64,000 bases of DNA from Vitellaria paradoxa (Eukaryota > Streptophyta > Magnoliopsida > Ericales > Sapotaceae): NCBI GenBank assembly GCA_019916065.1, contig CM034233.1, positions 15,665,009 through 15,729,008 of the forward strand, read 5' to 3'. The notes under the pieces were generated by a model. It was given only the letters and a program-made list of their open reading frames with translations. It was not told the origin of the DNA and searched no databases. A program made the position numbers and the translations under genes. Positions 29,260 through 39,836 of this stretch are shown one piece after another; within the stretch, counting starts at the first letter, position 1; each line of letters begins with the position of its first letter.

Positions 29260-31215
29260 ATGACCTCAGGAGGAAACACTACCCCACCACCATCTCCACG
29301 GGCAGGAGACACTTCCACTCCTGCCAAAACTAAAGGAAGTGCGTTGGTTATCCGGACTCCAGGTCTGGAGTCCGCCCGGAAAAGAAAAACGGAGGATCCT
29401 CAGGTATTGAAACGAAGAGAAGAGCTGATGGCTAAGGCCAGTGAAAAGCAGGCAGAACTGGAGGAGATTCTGCTGGAATTGAGTAAGGAAAAGGGAAAAC
29501 CCCCTGCTAGCCATGCTGCTGATTCTGGGCCATCCGACTCAGAATCTGATGAAGGTTACGATGCTCTTTACGAGGACCCCACTGATGAGGATGACGGGGA
29601 CACCCATGAACAGAAGGAGGTGCGTTCTCGCTCGCGACGTGATGTCTCTCCTTTCAGGAAGGACTCGCGCCGTGCCAAACCGGTCGCAAAACGTGACGTG
29701 AGATCCGATGTTGACGCGCCCATCAAAGCGCATCACCAAAGGAATCTCTCGAAAAAGATGCTGGAGGCGTATTCAGAGGAGGCGGAAAGCTCGGACCAAG
29801 AAGAGCTAACCTTAAAGCGTAAGAAAGCGGGAAAGGCAAAGATGGAAGACTGGGGGCAAGCAGAGGAATGGAGTGCTCAGGGCCAAAGCACACGAATGAT
29901 GGCAAGGAAAGCCTTGGGGCGAATCTCTGCCTCCCCATTCATCGATGAGATAATTGATGCGGAGCCTCCGGAGAAATTCCAAACTCCGAGGCTTAATCTC
30001 TACGATGGGAGAACTGACCCCCTGGCCCACTACCGTCATTACATGCAGGCCATGACGTTATGGAGCAGTAACGACCACCTCATGTGCAAAGTATTCCCTT
30101 CTAGTTTGGGGGATACAGCGCTTCAGTGGTTCCATAAACTGCCCCCTGGCAGTATTCAGTGTTGGCAGCAACTGGCGGAGGAGTTCGTTACCCGGTTTCT
30201 GGCTAACACAAAACAGCCTAAAACCGCTGACGCTCTCCTCACAATGAAAAGAAAGTCCGGGGAATCATTGAGAGATTATTCCCGCCGCTACCTGGAGCTC
30301 TACAATGAGGTGGGAGAATGCTCGGAGCAATTGGCGGTCACCTCGTTCAAATTGGGGCTGCGGAAGGAGGATAGGCTGTGGCTCTCCTTGACCAAAAAGC
30401 CTGCAGCCAACATGTCCGATCTTATGTGCCGAATCGAGAAATACGCCAAGGTGGAGGACGAGACACAGCCGGCCGAGCAGAAAGAAAGGAGATCCCAGGG
30501 CCAGACAAGAGAAAAAAGACGGGGAGACGGCCGCCGATTCATTGACGAGGGGAAGTCAGTCTTCGAAGCGGTTAATACGGTGTTCAAAGAGCCAATCTTC
30601 AAGATCCTTCCCCAAATAAAAAATAAGCCATATTTCAGATGGCCCGGAAAGCTGCCGGATTTCCCTGGAAAGGAGAATTCCAAAAACTACTGCGCGTATC
30701 ATCAAGACAAGGGACATCGCACCGGAGCCTGCCGATCGCTACGACATCATTTGGAGGAATTGGTGCGCAGAGGCCACCTTAAAGAGTTCGTCGATGAGGG
30801 CAGAACCAGAGAAGCAGCCCCACAGGATAGAGAGCCAAGGAGGCAACGAGAAGAGACTGCCGAGGAGGAGGCAGCCGAAGAGGCACAACCCCCACCAAGG
30901 GCCAGGGCGCGCAGAGATGTCCCGAGACCTGCGGTCATCCACGTGATTCATATGGAACGACGACCCCAGAGTGTCATCAATCATGCCCCTAACCCACCAA
31001 GCAAAGAAATTTTGGGCGTCGCGGGTCAGCCGAGCAAGCGCCCAAGGACAGCCGCCATGGAGGAAATCACTTTTTATGAAGACGAGCATCCTGGTGTTCA
31101 GCTGCCGCACAATGATGCCCTAGTGGTCACTCTGGGCATGTTTAATTCAGAAGTAAGGAAGAATCCTGGTAGATGCAGGAAGCTCAACAGAGGTTATGTT
31201 CCTGAGCTTATTTAA
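29260..31215 (+). CDS. Gag of the Tat element (651 aa as read)
   Basis: A charged N-terminal third precedes the retrotransposon gag domain (about residues 227-395, with DALQWFHKLP-like and ESLRDYSRRY motifs). Near residue 475 is the Tat-type zinc-binding segment YCAYHQDKGHRTGAC. The last 19-20 codons (from about 31157) appear to be out of frame: the alternative frame there encodes the protease active site LVDAGSS. True gag-protease continuity is therefore lost by a one-base shift in the purine run AAGGAAGAA at 31156-31163. Gag forms the particle. Confidence 0.9.
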   Translation: MTSGGNTTPPPSPRAGDTSTPAKTKGSALVIRTPGLESARKRKTEDPQVLKRREELMAKASEKQAELEEILLELSKEKGKPPASHAADSGPSDSESDEGYDALYEDPTDEDDGDTHEQKEVRSRSRRDVSPFRKDSRRAKPVAKRDVRSDVDAPIKAHHQRNLSKKMLEAYSEEAESSDQEELTLKRKKAGKAKMEDWGQAEEWSAQGQSTRMMARKALGRISASPFIDEIIDAEPPEKFQTPRLNLYDGRTDPLAHYRHYMQAMTLWSSNDHLMCKVFPSSLGDTALQWFHKLPPGSIQCWQQLAEEFVTRFLANTKQPKTADALLTMKRKSGESLRDYSRRYLELYNEVGECSEQLAVTSFKLGLRKEDRLWLSLTKKPAANMSDLMCRIEKYAKVEDETQPAEQKERRSQGQTREKRRGDGRRFIDEGKSVFEAVNTVFKEPIFKILPQIKNKPYFRWPGKLPDFPGKENSKNYCAYHQDKGHRTGACRSLRHHLEELVRRGHLKEFVDEGRTREAAPQDREPRRQREETAEEEAAEEAQPPPRARARRDVPRPAVIHVIHMERRPQSVINHAPNPPSKEILGVAGQPSKRPRTAAMEEITFYEDEHPGVQLPHNDALVVTLGMFNSEVRKNPGRCRKLNRGYVPELI

Positions 31216-33277
31216 GAAGCTCGGACTAACTGAAGAAGATCTGGAACCGGCAGAATGCCCACTCATAGGATTCAATTCTGCCCCTGTTTGGCCTCTGGGC
31301 AGAGTTGTCATTCCTGTCCGAGTGGGTCCGGTGGAGCAAGAGGTTGAGTTCACCGTTGTGGATTCCCCTTCTTCCTACAATGCTATAGTAGGGAGATCGT
31401 GGATTCACGCTCTGAAGGCGATCCCCTCAACCTACCACCAAGTGCTGAAGTTCCCCTACTGCGGGGAAGTGATTTCTATTTTGGGGGATCAGAATACCTC
31501 CCAAAAGTGTTTCTCTGCAGCTTTAAAGTCCAAAACGATCCCCGAACAAGTCCAGCTGGCGGAACTACCCGAGGACACACCAAAGATAGATGATGTCGGT
31601 GGTGATCCGCAGATGAAAGCAACAGAGGGTTTGGAGAAATATCAAATCGGCCCGGTTGAGGATGATAAATTCTTCCTGATCGGCACCAACCTGAACGCCG
31701 AGGAAAAATTAGAGCTGACGGAGATGCTTTTGAAGAATATCGGAACGTTCGCCTGGACTCCACACGAAATGCCAGGCATTTCCCCCGAAGTCATAACTCA
31801 TAAGTTGAATGTGAATCCGGGGGTAAAGCCCGTGGTACAAAAAGCAAGGCGATCAGCTTTGCAACACGCAGAGGCTGTCATTGAGGAGGTCGGCCGACTG
31901 TTAGAGGCGGAGGCCATTCGGGAGGTCTCATACCCGGAGTGGTTAGCTAATACGGTCGTGGTCAAGAAGAAGAATGGGAAGTGGAGAGTTTGCGTAGACT
32001 ACACAGATCTGAACAAGGCCTGCCCTAAGGATCCATTCCCTCTGCCAAAGATCGACCAACTCGTTGATTCTACTGCTGGCTGTTCCAGGATGTCGTTCCT
32101 GGATGCCTATAGGGGATATCACCAAATCCCCATGTTCGGCCCTGATGAGGAAAAAACTTCTTTCATAACCCCGCGAGGCATATACTGTTATAGAGTTATG
32201 CCATTCGGGCTGAAGAACGCTGGAGCCACCTATCAACGGCTGGTTACAAAGATATTCAAAAAAGACCTCGGGCAGACGATGGAGGTCTACATTGATGATA
32301 TGGTGGTAAAAAGCAAGGAGCCGAACACACACCTCCAACATCTCCAACATGTTTTCTCTACCCTTGATCGGTATGGATTAAAATTAAATGCTGCCAAGTG
32401 TGCGTTCGGAGTTGGCTCGGGTAAATTTTTGGGCCACTTGGTGAGCAGAAGGGGAATTGAGGCTGATCCCGAGCAAATACGTGCCATCCAATCTGTTTCG
32501 CCCCCGCGCACAAAAAAGGAGGTACAGAAGCTCACAGGGATGGTGGCGGCACTCAACCGGTTTATTAGCAGATCATCCGACAAGTGCCGGCCATTCTTTA
32601 GGCTGCTCAAAGGGGCCAATAAGATGCAATGGGATGCTGAGGCGGACGCGGCACTGGAAAAACTTAAAGAATACCTGACAACTGTCCCAATATTGTCAAC
32701 ACCGCAGCCGGGGGACATTTTGCAGCTATATCTGGCAGTCTCAGAGCATACAGTCAGTGCCGTCTTGCTGAGAGAGCAACAAGGGAAACAGCATCCTATT
32801 TATTATGTGAGTAAAACGATGCAAGGAGCAGAGACCAGATATCTGCCCCTAGAAAAGTTGATCCTGGCACTAATAATGGCATCCAGGAAGCTAGCCCATT
32901 ATTTCCATGCACACACCATTCAAGTTGTCACCGATCAGCCAATTGGCCATGTTTTAAAGAGGGCTGATGTATCGGGCCGACTAGCAAAGTGGGCAGTTTC
33001 CCTTGGTGCATTTGACATAAAGTTCGTCCCAAGAACCGCGATAAAGGCTCAGGTCCTGGCCGATTTTGTAGCGGAATTTTCGTCACCAGCCTATGGTCAG
33101 ACAAAAGAACTATGGCATGTTGAAATAAAGTCTGCCCCGGCCGAACATAGTGATGCCGAACAAACTTGGCAAATCGAGGTTGATGGGTCTTCGACTAAGA
33201 AAAGGAGGCGGCGTAGGCATAGTTCTGACTACACCAGAAGGCGTCTCAATAGAGTATGCAATAAAACTCGAGTTTGA
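31157..33277 (+). CDS. Tat pol, part 1: protease, reverse transcriptase, RNase H
   Basis: The first ATG in this frame is at 31196, but the frame is open from about 31157 and its start carries the protease active site (LVDAGSS, 31166 onward). So the ATG is not a natural start; this is the rest of a gag-pol polyprotein after a frameshift. Reverse transcriptase starts near WRVCVDYTDLNKACP (about 31983) and has the catalytic YIDDM (about 32289). The first RNase H covers about 32700-33080. At about 33175 the second RNase H begins (IEVDGSS) and the frame is then lost, ending in an Arg-rich tail at 33277. Confidence 0.9.
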   Translation, partial: GRILVDAGSSTEVMFLSLFKKLGLTEEDLEPAECPLIGFNSAPVWPLGRVVIPVRVGPVEQEVEFTVVDSPSSYNAIVGRSWIHALKAIPSTYHQVLKFPYCGEVISILGDQNTSQKCFSAALKSKTIPEQVQLAELPEDTPKIDDVGGDPQMKATEGLEKYQIGPVEDDKFFLIGTNLNAEEKLELTEMLLKNIGTFAWTPHEMPGISPEVITHKLNVNPGVKPVVQKARRSALQHAEAVIEEVGRLLEAEAIREVSYPEWLANTVVVKKKNGKWRVCVDYTDLNKACPKDPFPLPKIDQLVDSTAGCSRMSFLDAYRGYHQIPMFGPDEEKTSFITPRGIYCYRVMPFGLKNAGATYQRLVTKIFKKDLGQTMEVYIDDMVVKSKEPNTHLQHLQHVFSTLDRYGLKLNAAKCAFGVGSGKFLGHLVSRRGIEADPEQIRAIQSVSPPRTKKEVQKLTGMVAALNRFISRSSDKCRPFFRLLKGANKMQWDAEADAALEKLKEYLTTVPILSTPQPGDILQLYLAVSEHTVSAVLLREQQGKQHPIYYVSKTMQGAETRYLPLEKLILALIMASRKLAHYFHAHTIQVVTDQPIGHVLKRADVSGRLAKWAVSLGAFDIKFVPRTAIKAQVLADFVAEFSSPAYGQTKELWHVEIKSAPAEHSDAEQTWQIEVDGSSTKKRRRRRHSSDYTRRRLNRVCNKTRV

Positions 33278-34883
33278 AGTCACTAATAATGAGGCGGAGT
33301 ATGAAGCTCTCCTGGCTGGACTCGACATTGCTCGGCGCCTGATGGCAGATGATATCGTAGTAAGGACTGACTCTCAGTTGGTTGCTAACCAGCTAAAGGG
33401 TGAGTATGTGGCTAGAAGCAGAAAGATGGCAGAGTATCTAGAAGCAGCACAGAAGAGAATCGAAGGCTTCAATAAAGCTAGCGTGGAGCTCATTGGCAGG
33501 GATCATAACGCTCATGCTGATGCACTTGCAACGCTAGCTGCCTCTTCTCGAATAAGGCTAACTGACCAGGTCTTTATGGAAGTCATAAAAAGGCCGAGCA
33601 TAACGAAAGACGTAGAGGTAATGTGCGCTGACCCAGCCCCATCTTGGATGGATCCAATCATCGCTTACTTGCAGGACGGAACACTTCCCGAAGACAAAAC
33701 AGAAGCAAAGAAGCTAAGAATAAAAGCCACCAGGTTTTGGCTCTCTCCCGACCAGAAGTTATACAAAAAGTCATTCACAGGCCCCTATCTCCTTTGTGTT
33801 CATCCCGATAAAGTGCAAGACTTTCTTTACGAGCTTCATGAAGGTGTCTGTGGAGCACATACTGGGGGCAGATCACTGGCGCACCGAGCAATTACTCAAG
33901 GGTATTGGTGGCCGAAGATGGGATATGACGCTCAGGCCTATGTTCGGAAATGCAAGAAATGTCAGAAGTTCGCTCCCATTCCTCATCAACCGGCCCAGGA
34001 ACTCAGCCCGCTTACCAGCCCTTGGCCGTTCGCTCAATGGGGACTTGATATTGTGGGGCCTCTGCCTTCCGCTTCAGGAAATAGAAAGTTCTTAGTGGTC
34101 GGCACCGACTACTTTACTAAGTGGGTGGAAGCAGAACCCCTAGCTCACATCAAAGATGCCGATACCATCCGATTTATTTGGAAGAACATCATTACCAGGT
34201 ATGGCATCCCTAGGACACTTATTTCCGACAATGGGACGCAATTTGACAGTGCCCCGTTTAGGGAATATTGTTCTAGATATGGAATCAAGAATGTTTACTC
34301 TACACCTGCTTACCCCCAAAGCAATGGTCAAGCTGAAGCTACAAACAAAGTCATTCTCAATGGGATTAAGAAAAGACTGGAAGCGGCAAAAGGAAGATGG
34401 GTGGATGAATTGCCATCAGTACTGTGGACCTACCGAACAACCCCTAGAAGATCAACCGGAGAATCTCCCTTCTCTCTGGCTTACGGTGTCGAAGCCGTCA
34501 TACCCTTAGAAGTTGGCCTCCCGAGCATCAGAACTCTATCATTTGACAGAGGGGAGAATGATCAAGCTATGGGAATAAGCCTGGATCTAATCGATGAAAG
34601 AAGGGAACTGGCAGCATTAAGGTTAGCCAACTACCAGCAAGAGACAAGGAAGAAATTCAATAAAGGGGTCAGACGTAGAGAATTCCGTACTGGCGATTGG
34701 GTGCTGAGAAAATTGATGGGAAGCAGGAAAGATCAAACTGAAGGAAAGCTAGGAGCTAATTGGGAAGGACCATTCACCGTCTCTGAGGTGCTCGGCAATG
34801 GTGCCTACAAGTTAATTGACTTGGAGGGAAAGCCAATCAAAAGACCGTGGAATATAGCCCATCTAAAGTTGTACTATCATTAA
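33198..34883 (+). CDS. Tat pol, part 2: second RNase H and integrase
   Basis: The open frame extends back to 33150, but homologous sequence begins at about 33204 (GGGVGIVLTTPEG), directly after the point where part 1 breaks. Fusing the two needs one base fewer in AAGAAAAGG at 33197-33206. It encodes the archaeal-type second RNase H typical of Tat elements (TNNEAEYEALL, DSQLVANQL, DALATLA), then integrase with an HHCC zinc region (HEGVCGAHTGGRSLAHR, CKKCQ) and core residues in LDIVGP, SDNGTQF and NGQAEATNK, and a C-terminal WEGPF/YKL segment. Stop at 34883. Confidence 0.92.
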   Translation, partial: RKGGGVGIVLTTPEGVSIEYAIKLEFEVTNNEAEYEALLAGLDIARRLMADDIVVRTDSQLVANQLKGEYVARSRKMAEYLEAAQKRIEGFNKASVELIGRDHNAHADALATLAASSRIRLTDQVFMEVIKRPSITKDVEVMCADPAPSWMDPIIAYLQDGTLPEDKTEAKKLRIKATRFWLSPDQKLYKKSFTGPYLLCVHPDKVQDFLYELHEGVCGAHTGGRSLAHRAITQGYWWPKMGYDAQAYVRKCKKCQKFAPIPHQPAQELSPLTSPWPFAQWGLDIVGPLPSASGNRKFLVVGTDYFTKWVEAEPLAHIKDADTIRFIWKNIITRYGIPRTLISDNGTQFDSAPFREYCSRYGIKNVYSTPAYPQSNGQAEATNKVILNGIKKRLEAAKGRWVDELPSVLWTYRTTPRRSTGESPFSLAYGVEAVIPLEVGLPSIRTLSFDRGENDQAMGISLDLIDERRELAALRLANYQQETRKKFNKGVRRREFRTGDWVLRKLMGSRKDQTEGKLGANWEGPFTVSEVLGNGAYKLIDLEGKPIKRPWNIAHLKLYYH

Positions 34884-36486
34884 TTTTTTTCTTCACATTT
34901 GTTGACTAAAGACTTTGCATGTATATTGAAAAGCAATTCTCTTTATAAAGCAAAAGCAAACTCAAAAGTTTGAAGATCACTTTCTGCTCAACAAAAAGAT
35001 GCCATATCACTTTGGATGGGGGCATCGAAAAAGCCAGGCTCGGCTTCCCGAGCATTGATACGGAAAGAATGCCCCATCTCCATCGATGTTGACACATTCC
35101 TGGTTTGTTTATTGACCAGGAAATGCTCTTTAGACCGAGATTCAATTCCTCGGTCTTCTGAAAAGAATTATCAAAAGAAACCACGCTCGGCTTGCCCAGC
35201 GTTGGTACAATCCTGGTTTGTTTATTGACCAGGAAATGCTCTTTAGACCGAGATTCAATTCCTCGGTCTTCTGAAAAGAATTATCAAAAGAAACCACGCT
35301 CGGCTTGCCCAGCGTTGGTACAATCCTGGTTTGTTTATTGACCAGGAAATGCTCTTTAGACCGAGATTCAATTCCTCGGTCTTCTGAAAAGAATTATCAA
35401 AAGAAACCACGCTCGGCTTGCCCAGCGTTGGTACAATCCTGGTTTGTTTATTGACCAGGAAATGCTCTTTAGACCGAGATTCAATTCCTCGGTCTTCTGA
35501 AAAGAATTATCAAAAGAAACCACGCTCGGCTTGCCCAGCGTTGGTACAATCTTGGTTTGTTTATTGACCAGGAAATGCTCTTTAGACCGAGATTCAATTC
35601 CTCGGTCTTCTGAAAAGAATTATCAAAAGAAACCACGCTCGGCTTGCCCAGCGTTGGTACAATCTTGGTTTGTTTATTGACCAGGAAAAGCTCTTTAGCC
35701 CGAGATTCAATTCCTCGGTCTTCTGAAAAGAATTATCAAAAGAAACCACGCTCGGCTTGCCCAGCGTTGGTACAATCATGGTTTATTTACTGACCAGGAA
35801 ATGCTCCCTAGATTGAGATTCAATTCCTCAGTCTCCTGAAAAGAATTTTCAAAAGAAATCCTATCAAAAGAAGTCCATGCTCGGTTTGCCGACCGTTGGA
35901 GCAGAGAGAACCCACATCATTTTTGATGGTGGCCCAATCTTGATTTATTCATCGACTAGAAACGATTTTTTCAAAAAAAAAAATCAAGATTCGATTCCTT
36001 GGTCTGTTAATTGGAAGCAAAAGAAGCATGTTCTAAAGAGTTCAACGCCAATATCAACATAATGGTACACGTTTCGCGATGCTCGGCATGAGACTAAAAA
36101 GCGAAGATTTATCAGAAGATAGTTACCCCCGTTATTATGAGAAAGAGGACAGCCGAACTTATCGAGGTATGTGAGATTTATTAAAGTCATGCCTCTTTAA
36201 CAAAAGCTTGAAGTTATTTTATGAAAAGCAAATTACTACATGAGCTTGTTACCTTTGAAGGATTTACTATTTAAAGTATTTTTGCTAGAAAGTGTGGTTG
36301 CTCGGCAAAGTGGTACAAATACAGACACCATACATATTCAATATAAAGCATAAAATATACAAATGGAAGGACAGATTGTTAAAAGGAAACAATTCAAAAG
36401 CTTTCATTACATGCCTTAGAGTATGATTACAATACATTTTACATAACTGTTAATCAAAGAAGATATCCTAAATCTAAGATGAGACA
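34884..36486 (+). other. 3' region of the Tat element between pol and the antisense gene
   Basis: Non-coding on the plus strand. Holds the 113-bp array (35094-35860), a degenerate unit before it (about 35020-35093) and another after it (35861-36010). Such 3' tandem repeats are a known and rapidly changing feature of Tat/Ogre elements. Confidence 0.75.
35094..35860 (+). repeat. 113-bp tandem repeat of the Tat element, six to seven units
   Basis: GTTGGTACAATC starts recur at 35201, 35314, 35427, 35540, 35653 and 35766, exactly 113 apart. Each unit contains TTTATTGACCAGGAAATGCTC, the short inverted pair AGACCGAG...CTCGGTCT, and ACGCTCGGCTTGCCCAGCG. Units are nearly identical in the middle and diverged at both edges. 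Confidence 0.95.
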
Positions 36487-39329
36487 TTAACATTTGTTGT
36501 AAGGGTTTGTAGCTATTTCGTGGGAGAAAACGTCTAGGTACTCCTGGGCTGCGCTCCTTATAATTCTGTCAGCAAACCAGTTAAGGCATTCTTCAATCAA
36601 TTCATCAGCAGTTCTAAAGAAACAAAGACAGAGAAAAATAAAACAAAATTAGACAGAAGTCAAACTGCTTTCATTCACTTGGAGTTAAAAGTTTTATATT
36701 ACATCCAAAAAGAAAATAAAAATTTATACAAGAAGGCTCACTTCTCTCCTCCCTTAGTGGGATCTCTCTCCACTATTAGATCAATCTGTTCAGGCGCCTG
36801 GGAGATGTTCTTCCGGGCACTGTCCACCTCAACCTCTCCCTCCTCAATTGTTTCTTCGGCAGTATGAATTGAGGGAGTTTGAGGTGGACGCTCAAAGCTG
36901 AATTGGGGAATTGGGCGTTCTGGATCAGGATAAGGGACCTCCTTATATATGGGGTTGGTGGGATCAACGTTGTTCTTCTTCATTGCAGCCTCCCAACCCT
37001 CAAGGAAGAAGTCGTTGTGAGCATCCCTCATCTGATCCACGCAATCGTTAATCTGGGCTTCCACCTCAGCTTTGGCTTTGTCCTCGGCTTCTTGGAGGGC
37101 AGCTTCCTTCTCTGCCAGGGCTCGAGTCTTCAGTGCAAGCTCTGCCCGAAGTTTGACAAGCTCCTGCTTTGATCTCTCTTGCTCGGCCCTGGAGGCCTCC
37201 AACTCCTTGATGAGTAACTCTTGCCCAGTCTTTATGGAGGACAACTCAATCTCGGCCGTGGAAAGTTTGCCCTTGACCACTAAAAGCTCCTCGTCTTTAT
37301 GATTTAGGATCTTATCCATTGACTGCACACGAGCTATGCTTCCAGCAACTTGGCCAAGGGCAGTGTTGAGTTGATGCTCAATCTCTTTATTTTCGTCCTG
37401 AAGCTGACTCTTCTCTTTTGCCAGAGCGTCATTGCTGGATTGGAGATTCTTATTCTCCTTCTCCAAAGACCTCACGCTTGATTTCAACTCCCTTATTTCT
37501 GTTTTATCCAGCTCGGCTCTGGTTTCGAATGTTCGGCTCCTGGCAATCAACTCCATTGTGTGGAGAGAAGTCTGCAGAAAGAACAGAAAGTTAGGAAAAA
37601 CTATAATAAGGAAAGGATTCACATAAAGGAATATTATAGTACTTACAGAGATGATGTTCTTCATCAGAGTTTTGTGGATCTCCTCCGTCCTATTCTTCCT
37701 CGTATTAAGAACGTCCCGAGGAGGGAGGACACCCTTGAGATACTCCTCGGCGTGGTTGAAGGCAGTGTCTTGGATAGTGAAGGGACGGCCTTGAGGATGT
37801 TCGAGACTGGGAATGAGGATTTCTGGAATGAACGGAGGGGAGTCTCGAACCGGATTGGCCGGATATTCGATGGCTAGAGGCACGGGCCCAACGGGTTGAG
37901 CAGGTAACGGCTCGGAGGTTCTCGGTGGTGCGTCTTTCGTGGGTGGCACGACCTTGGGAGGTGCTGGCCCCCTCGCGGCGTCCTCCTTCGATAGCTTCGC
38001 CTGCTCGGCCGTTGGAGCCGCGTCCATAGATTGTGTCCTGGCCCTCTTCGGCTCAGGAGGGCCAGATGGCCTCTTTTGAGCTGCCTCCTGCTCCTTCCCC
38101 TTCTCCATTTTGACCTTCGTTATTTGCTCGGCAGTAGAAGGAGCAGGGGCACTCCCCTCACCAATCTTCCTCTTCCCAACGGCCTTTTGCTCGTCCGCCT
38201 TCTTCTTCTGGGCCTCTCCGGCCCTTTGCCCTTTTGCCTTAGCCATGGCAAGCTTCTTGTAATCGATCTTTGGGGCCATCACTTCTCTTTCTTCCCCTTC
38301 TGAATCTGAAAAGTAGTCGAAGGCAGGGGGTATCTCAACTTCTTCTTCCTCTTCCTCCTCGTCCAAAAGAACAAAATGTCGCTTCCTCGGCTGTTCGGAA
38401 GGCTCAGAAACTGCAGCTCGAGGGGATTGAACTTGCTCGGCAACAAGTGGGATGGCGAATGGAGGGGGGCGAGTCCACCCTGGATGCCTTAAGGCGTAAT
38501 AGTTCTCTTTCTCTTCAGCAGAAGCTCGAAACCACCACTGAAGACGCCTAATAGCCTCCGAAGTTGCGAAACCTTGAGGAGGGGCAATGAATGTCTGATG
38601 AGAAGGGGTGAAGTTGAACAAAATCGGAACTGCTCTGGCAAAGGGATAGAGATCTGGACCCCCGAGGAATTTGAACACCTCCTTCAAGTGGTCCTTGTCA
38701 GCACGAATGCCAGTAGCCCAGAACTTCTTTAACTGAACACCTGCACAGATATTAAATCAAACAGTTAGTATGCTTAGAAGTGAGGGTAAAGAAGAATAAG
38801 AACTGGTAGGATTTGAAATCAACCAACCTGGGCCCAAAGAAACCCGAGGGACGATTGGAAAACGATCTTCGTCTGGATCGTGTGTCCAGTGACCTGTGAC
38901 GACGCACAGGTCACTTTCTGACTTAATCGTATCAGGCAGCATGTGGACCAAGGCTTTTTCTGGTCGGGATTTCAGGTACCACCTGTTCTCATCCTTCCTC
39001 ACCTTCTGGATTGAGTAACAGTAAAGAAGATCGTACTCGGATATGTGGAATCCGTATCGCCTGTTTATTTCTATCACCCCATTAACGATTCTATAAAAGT
39101 TATGGGTGAGGTTCCTAGGGCCAAGGTCCAGAATGCTCATCATAGAGCGAAGAAAGGGGTGTAGGGGGAACCTAAGACCACCTTCGGTGATTGCCACTAT
39201 GGGGAATTCCCCTGTTTCACGCTCGCCTTGTTCGGCGAGCCTGATACCTACGTTCTGAGGAATCTGGTATTTCTCCTTGAAAATCCTAACCTTTTCCTCA
39301 GAACTTAGCTCGTTCGCGAGTCTACCCAT
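36487..39329 (-). CDS. Antisense spliced gene of the Tat element (4 exons, about 850 aa)
   Basis: Minus-strand exons 39329-38828, 38740-37647, 37571-36742 and 36613-36487 join in phase to 2553 nt. Introns have GT/AG borders: GGTTGG...TGTGCAG, GTAAGTAC...TTCTGCAG (75 nt, no stop), GTGAGCC...TTCTTTAG. Exon 1 carries the conserved domain called putative gypsy-type transposon or Transposase_28 (GFHISEYDLLYCYSIQK region). Exon 2 is acidic, then Lys/Ala/Pro-rich, and exon 3 is a long coiled coil (about 37560-37080). The last exon adds 42 codons ending NPYNKC. Antisense frames of this kind are known from Tat relatives such as Grande and Retand; their role is not established. No stop or frameshift seen, in contrast to pol. 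A TATA repeat at 39485-39500 could promote it. Confidence 0.82.
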
Positions 39330-39821
39330 AACGGAAAATTTGAAGAAAAAAGAGGATTAACTCACCGGAAATGAAGGACGACGGGAAGGGTGAAAGCCTG
39401 CGAAGACGAAAGCTCAGAGGAAAAGAAGCAAGGGAAATCTGTAGACTCAAATCGCAGAAAAGAGGTAAGAGAAGATTAATCAGGTATATATATATATATG
39501 TATGTATCTCTGAGGGAAACCGAAGCGTTTCCAACGAAAAGGCGATGGGCGGTAAAAGTGGCATTTATTACCGCCCCGATTTTTAAATTTCTGACCATTC
39601 ACGTTTTAACACCTCATATCTGGGAAACCGCGTAAGCGGCGCAGCAGCTGAAAAGCTGAAAGGGCACTGCGCGTGTCGTCACGAGGAGAGAGAAAAGTCC
39701 AATCAGATTTGATACGCGTCAGGAACATACTAAACGACAAACTGCGTAGGAGGGTTGAAAGATCAGGGAGGTAAGGTTATTCTGCTCTGCTACTCTGCTC
39801 GGAAAATATCTTTTCTCGACC

Positions 39822-39836
39822 AGAGTGGGGGCAAAA
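39822..39836 (+). other. Polypurine tract of the Tat element
   Basis: AGAGTGGGGGCAAAA directly abutting the 3' LTR; the usual plus-strand primer. Confidence 0.88.

Noticed and set aside
31157..33206. Programmed ribosomal frameshifting in the Tat element
   Set aside because: Related elements generally use one frame or a stop here; two separate one-base shifts, one inside a folded RNase H domain, fit mutation or read error better. Not excluded.
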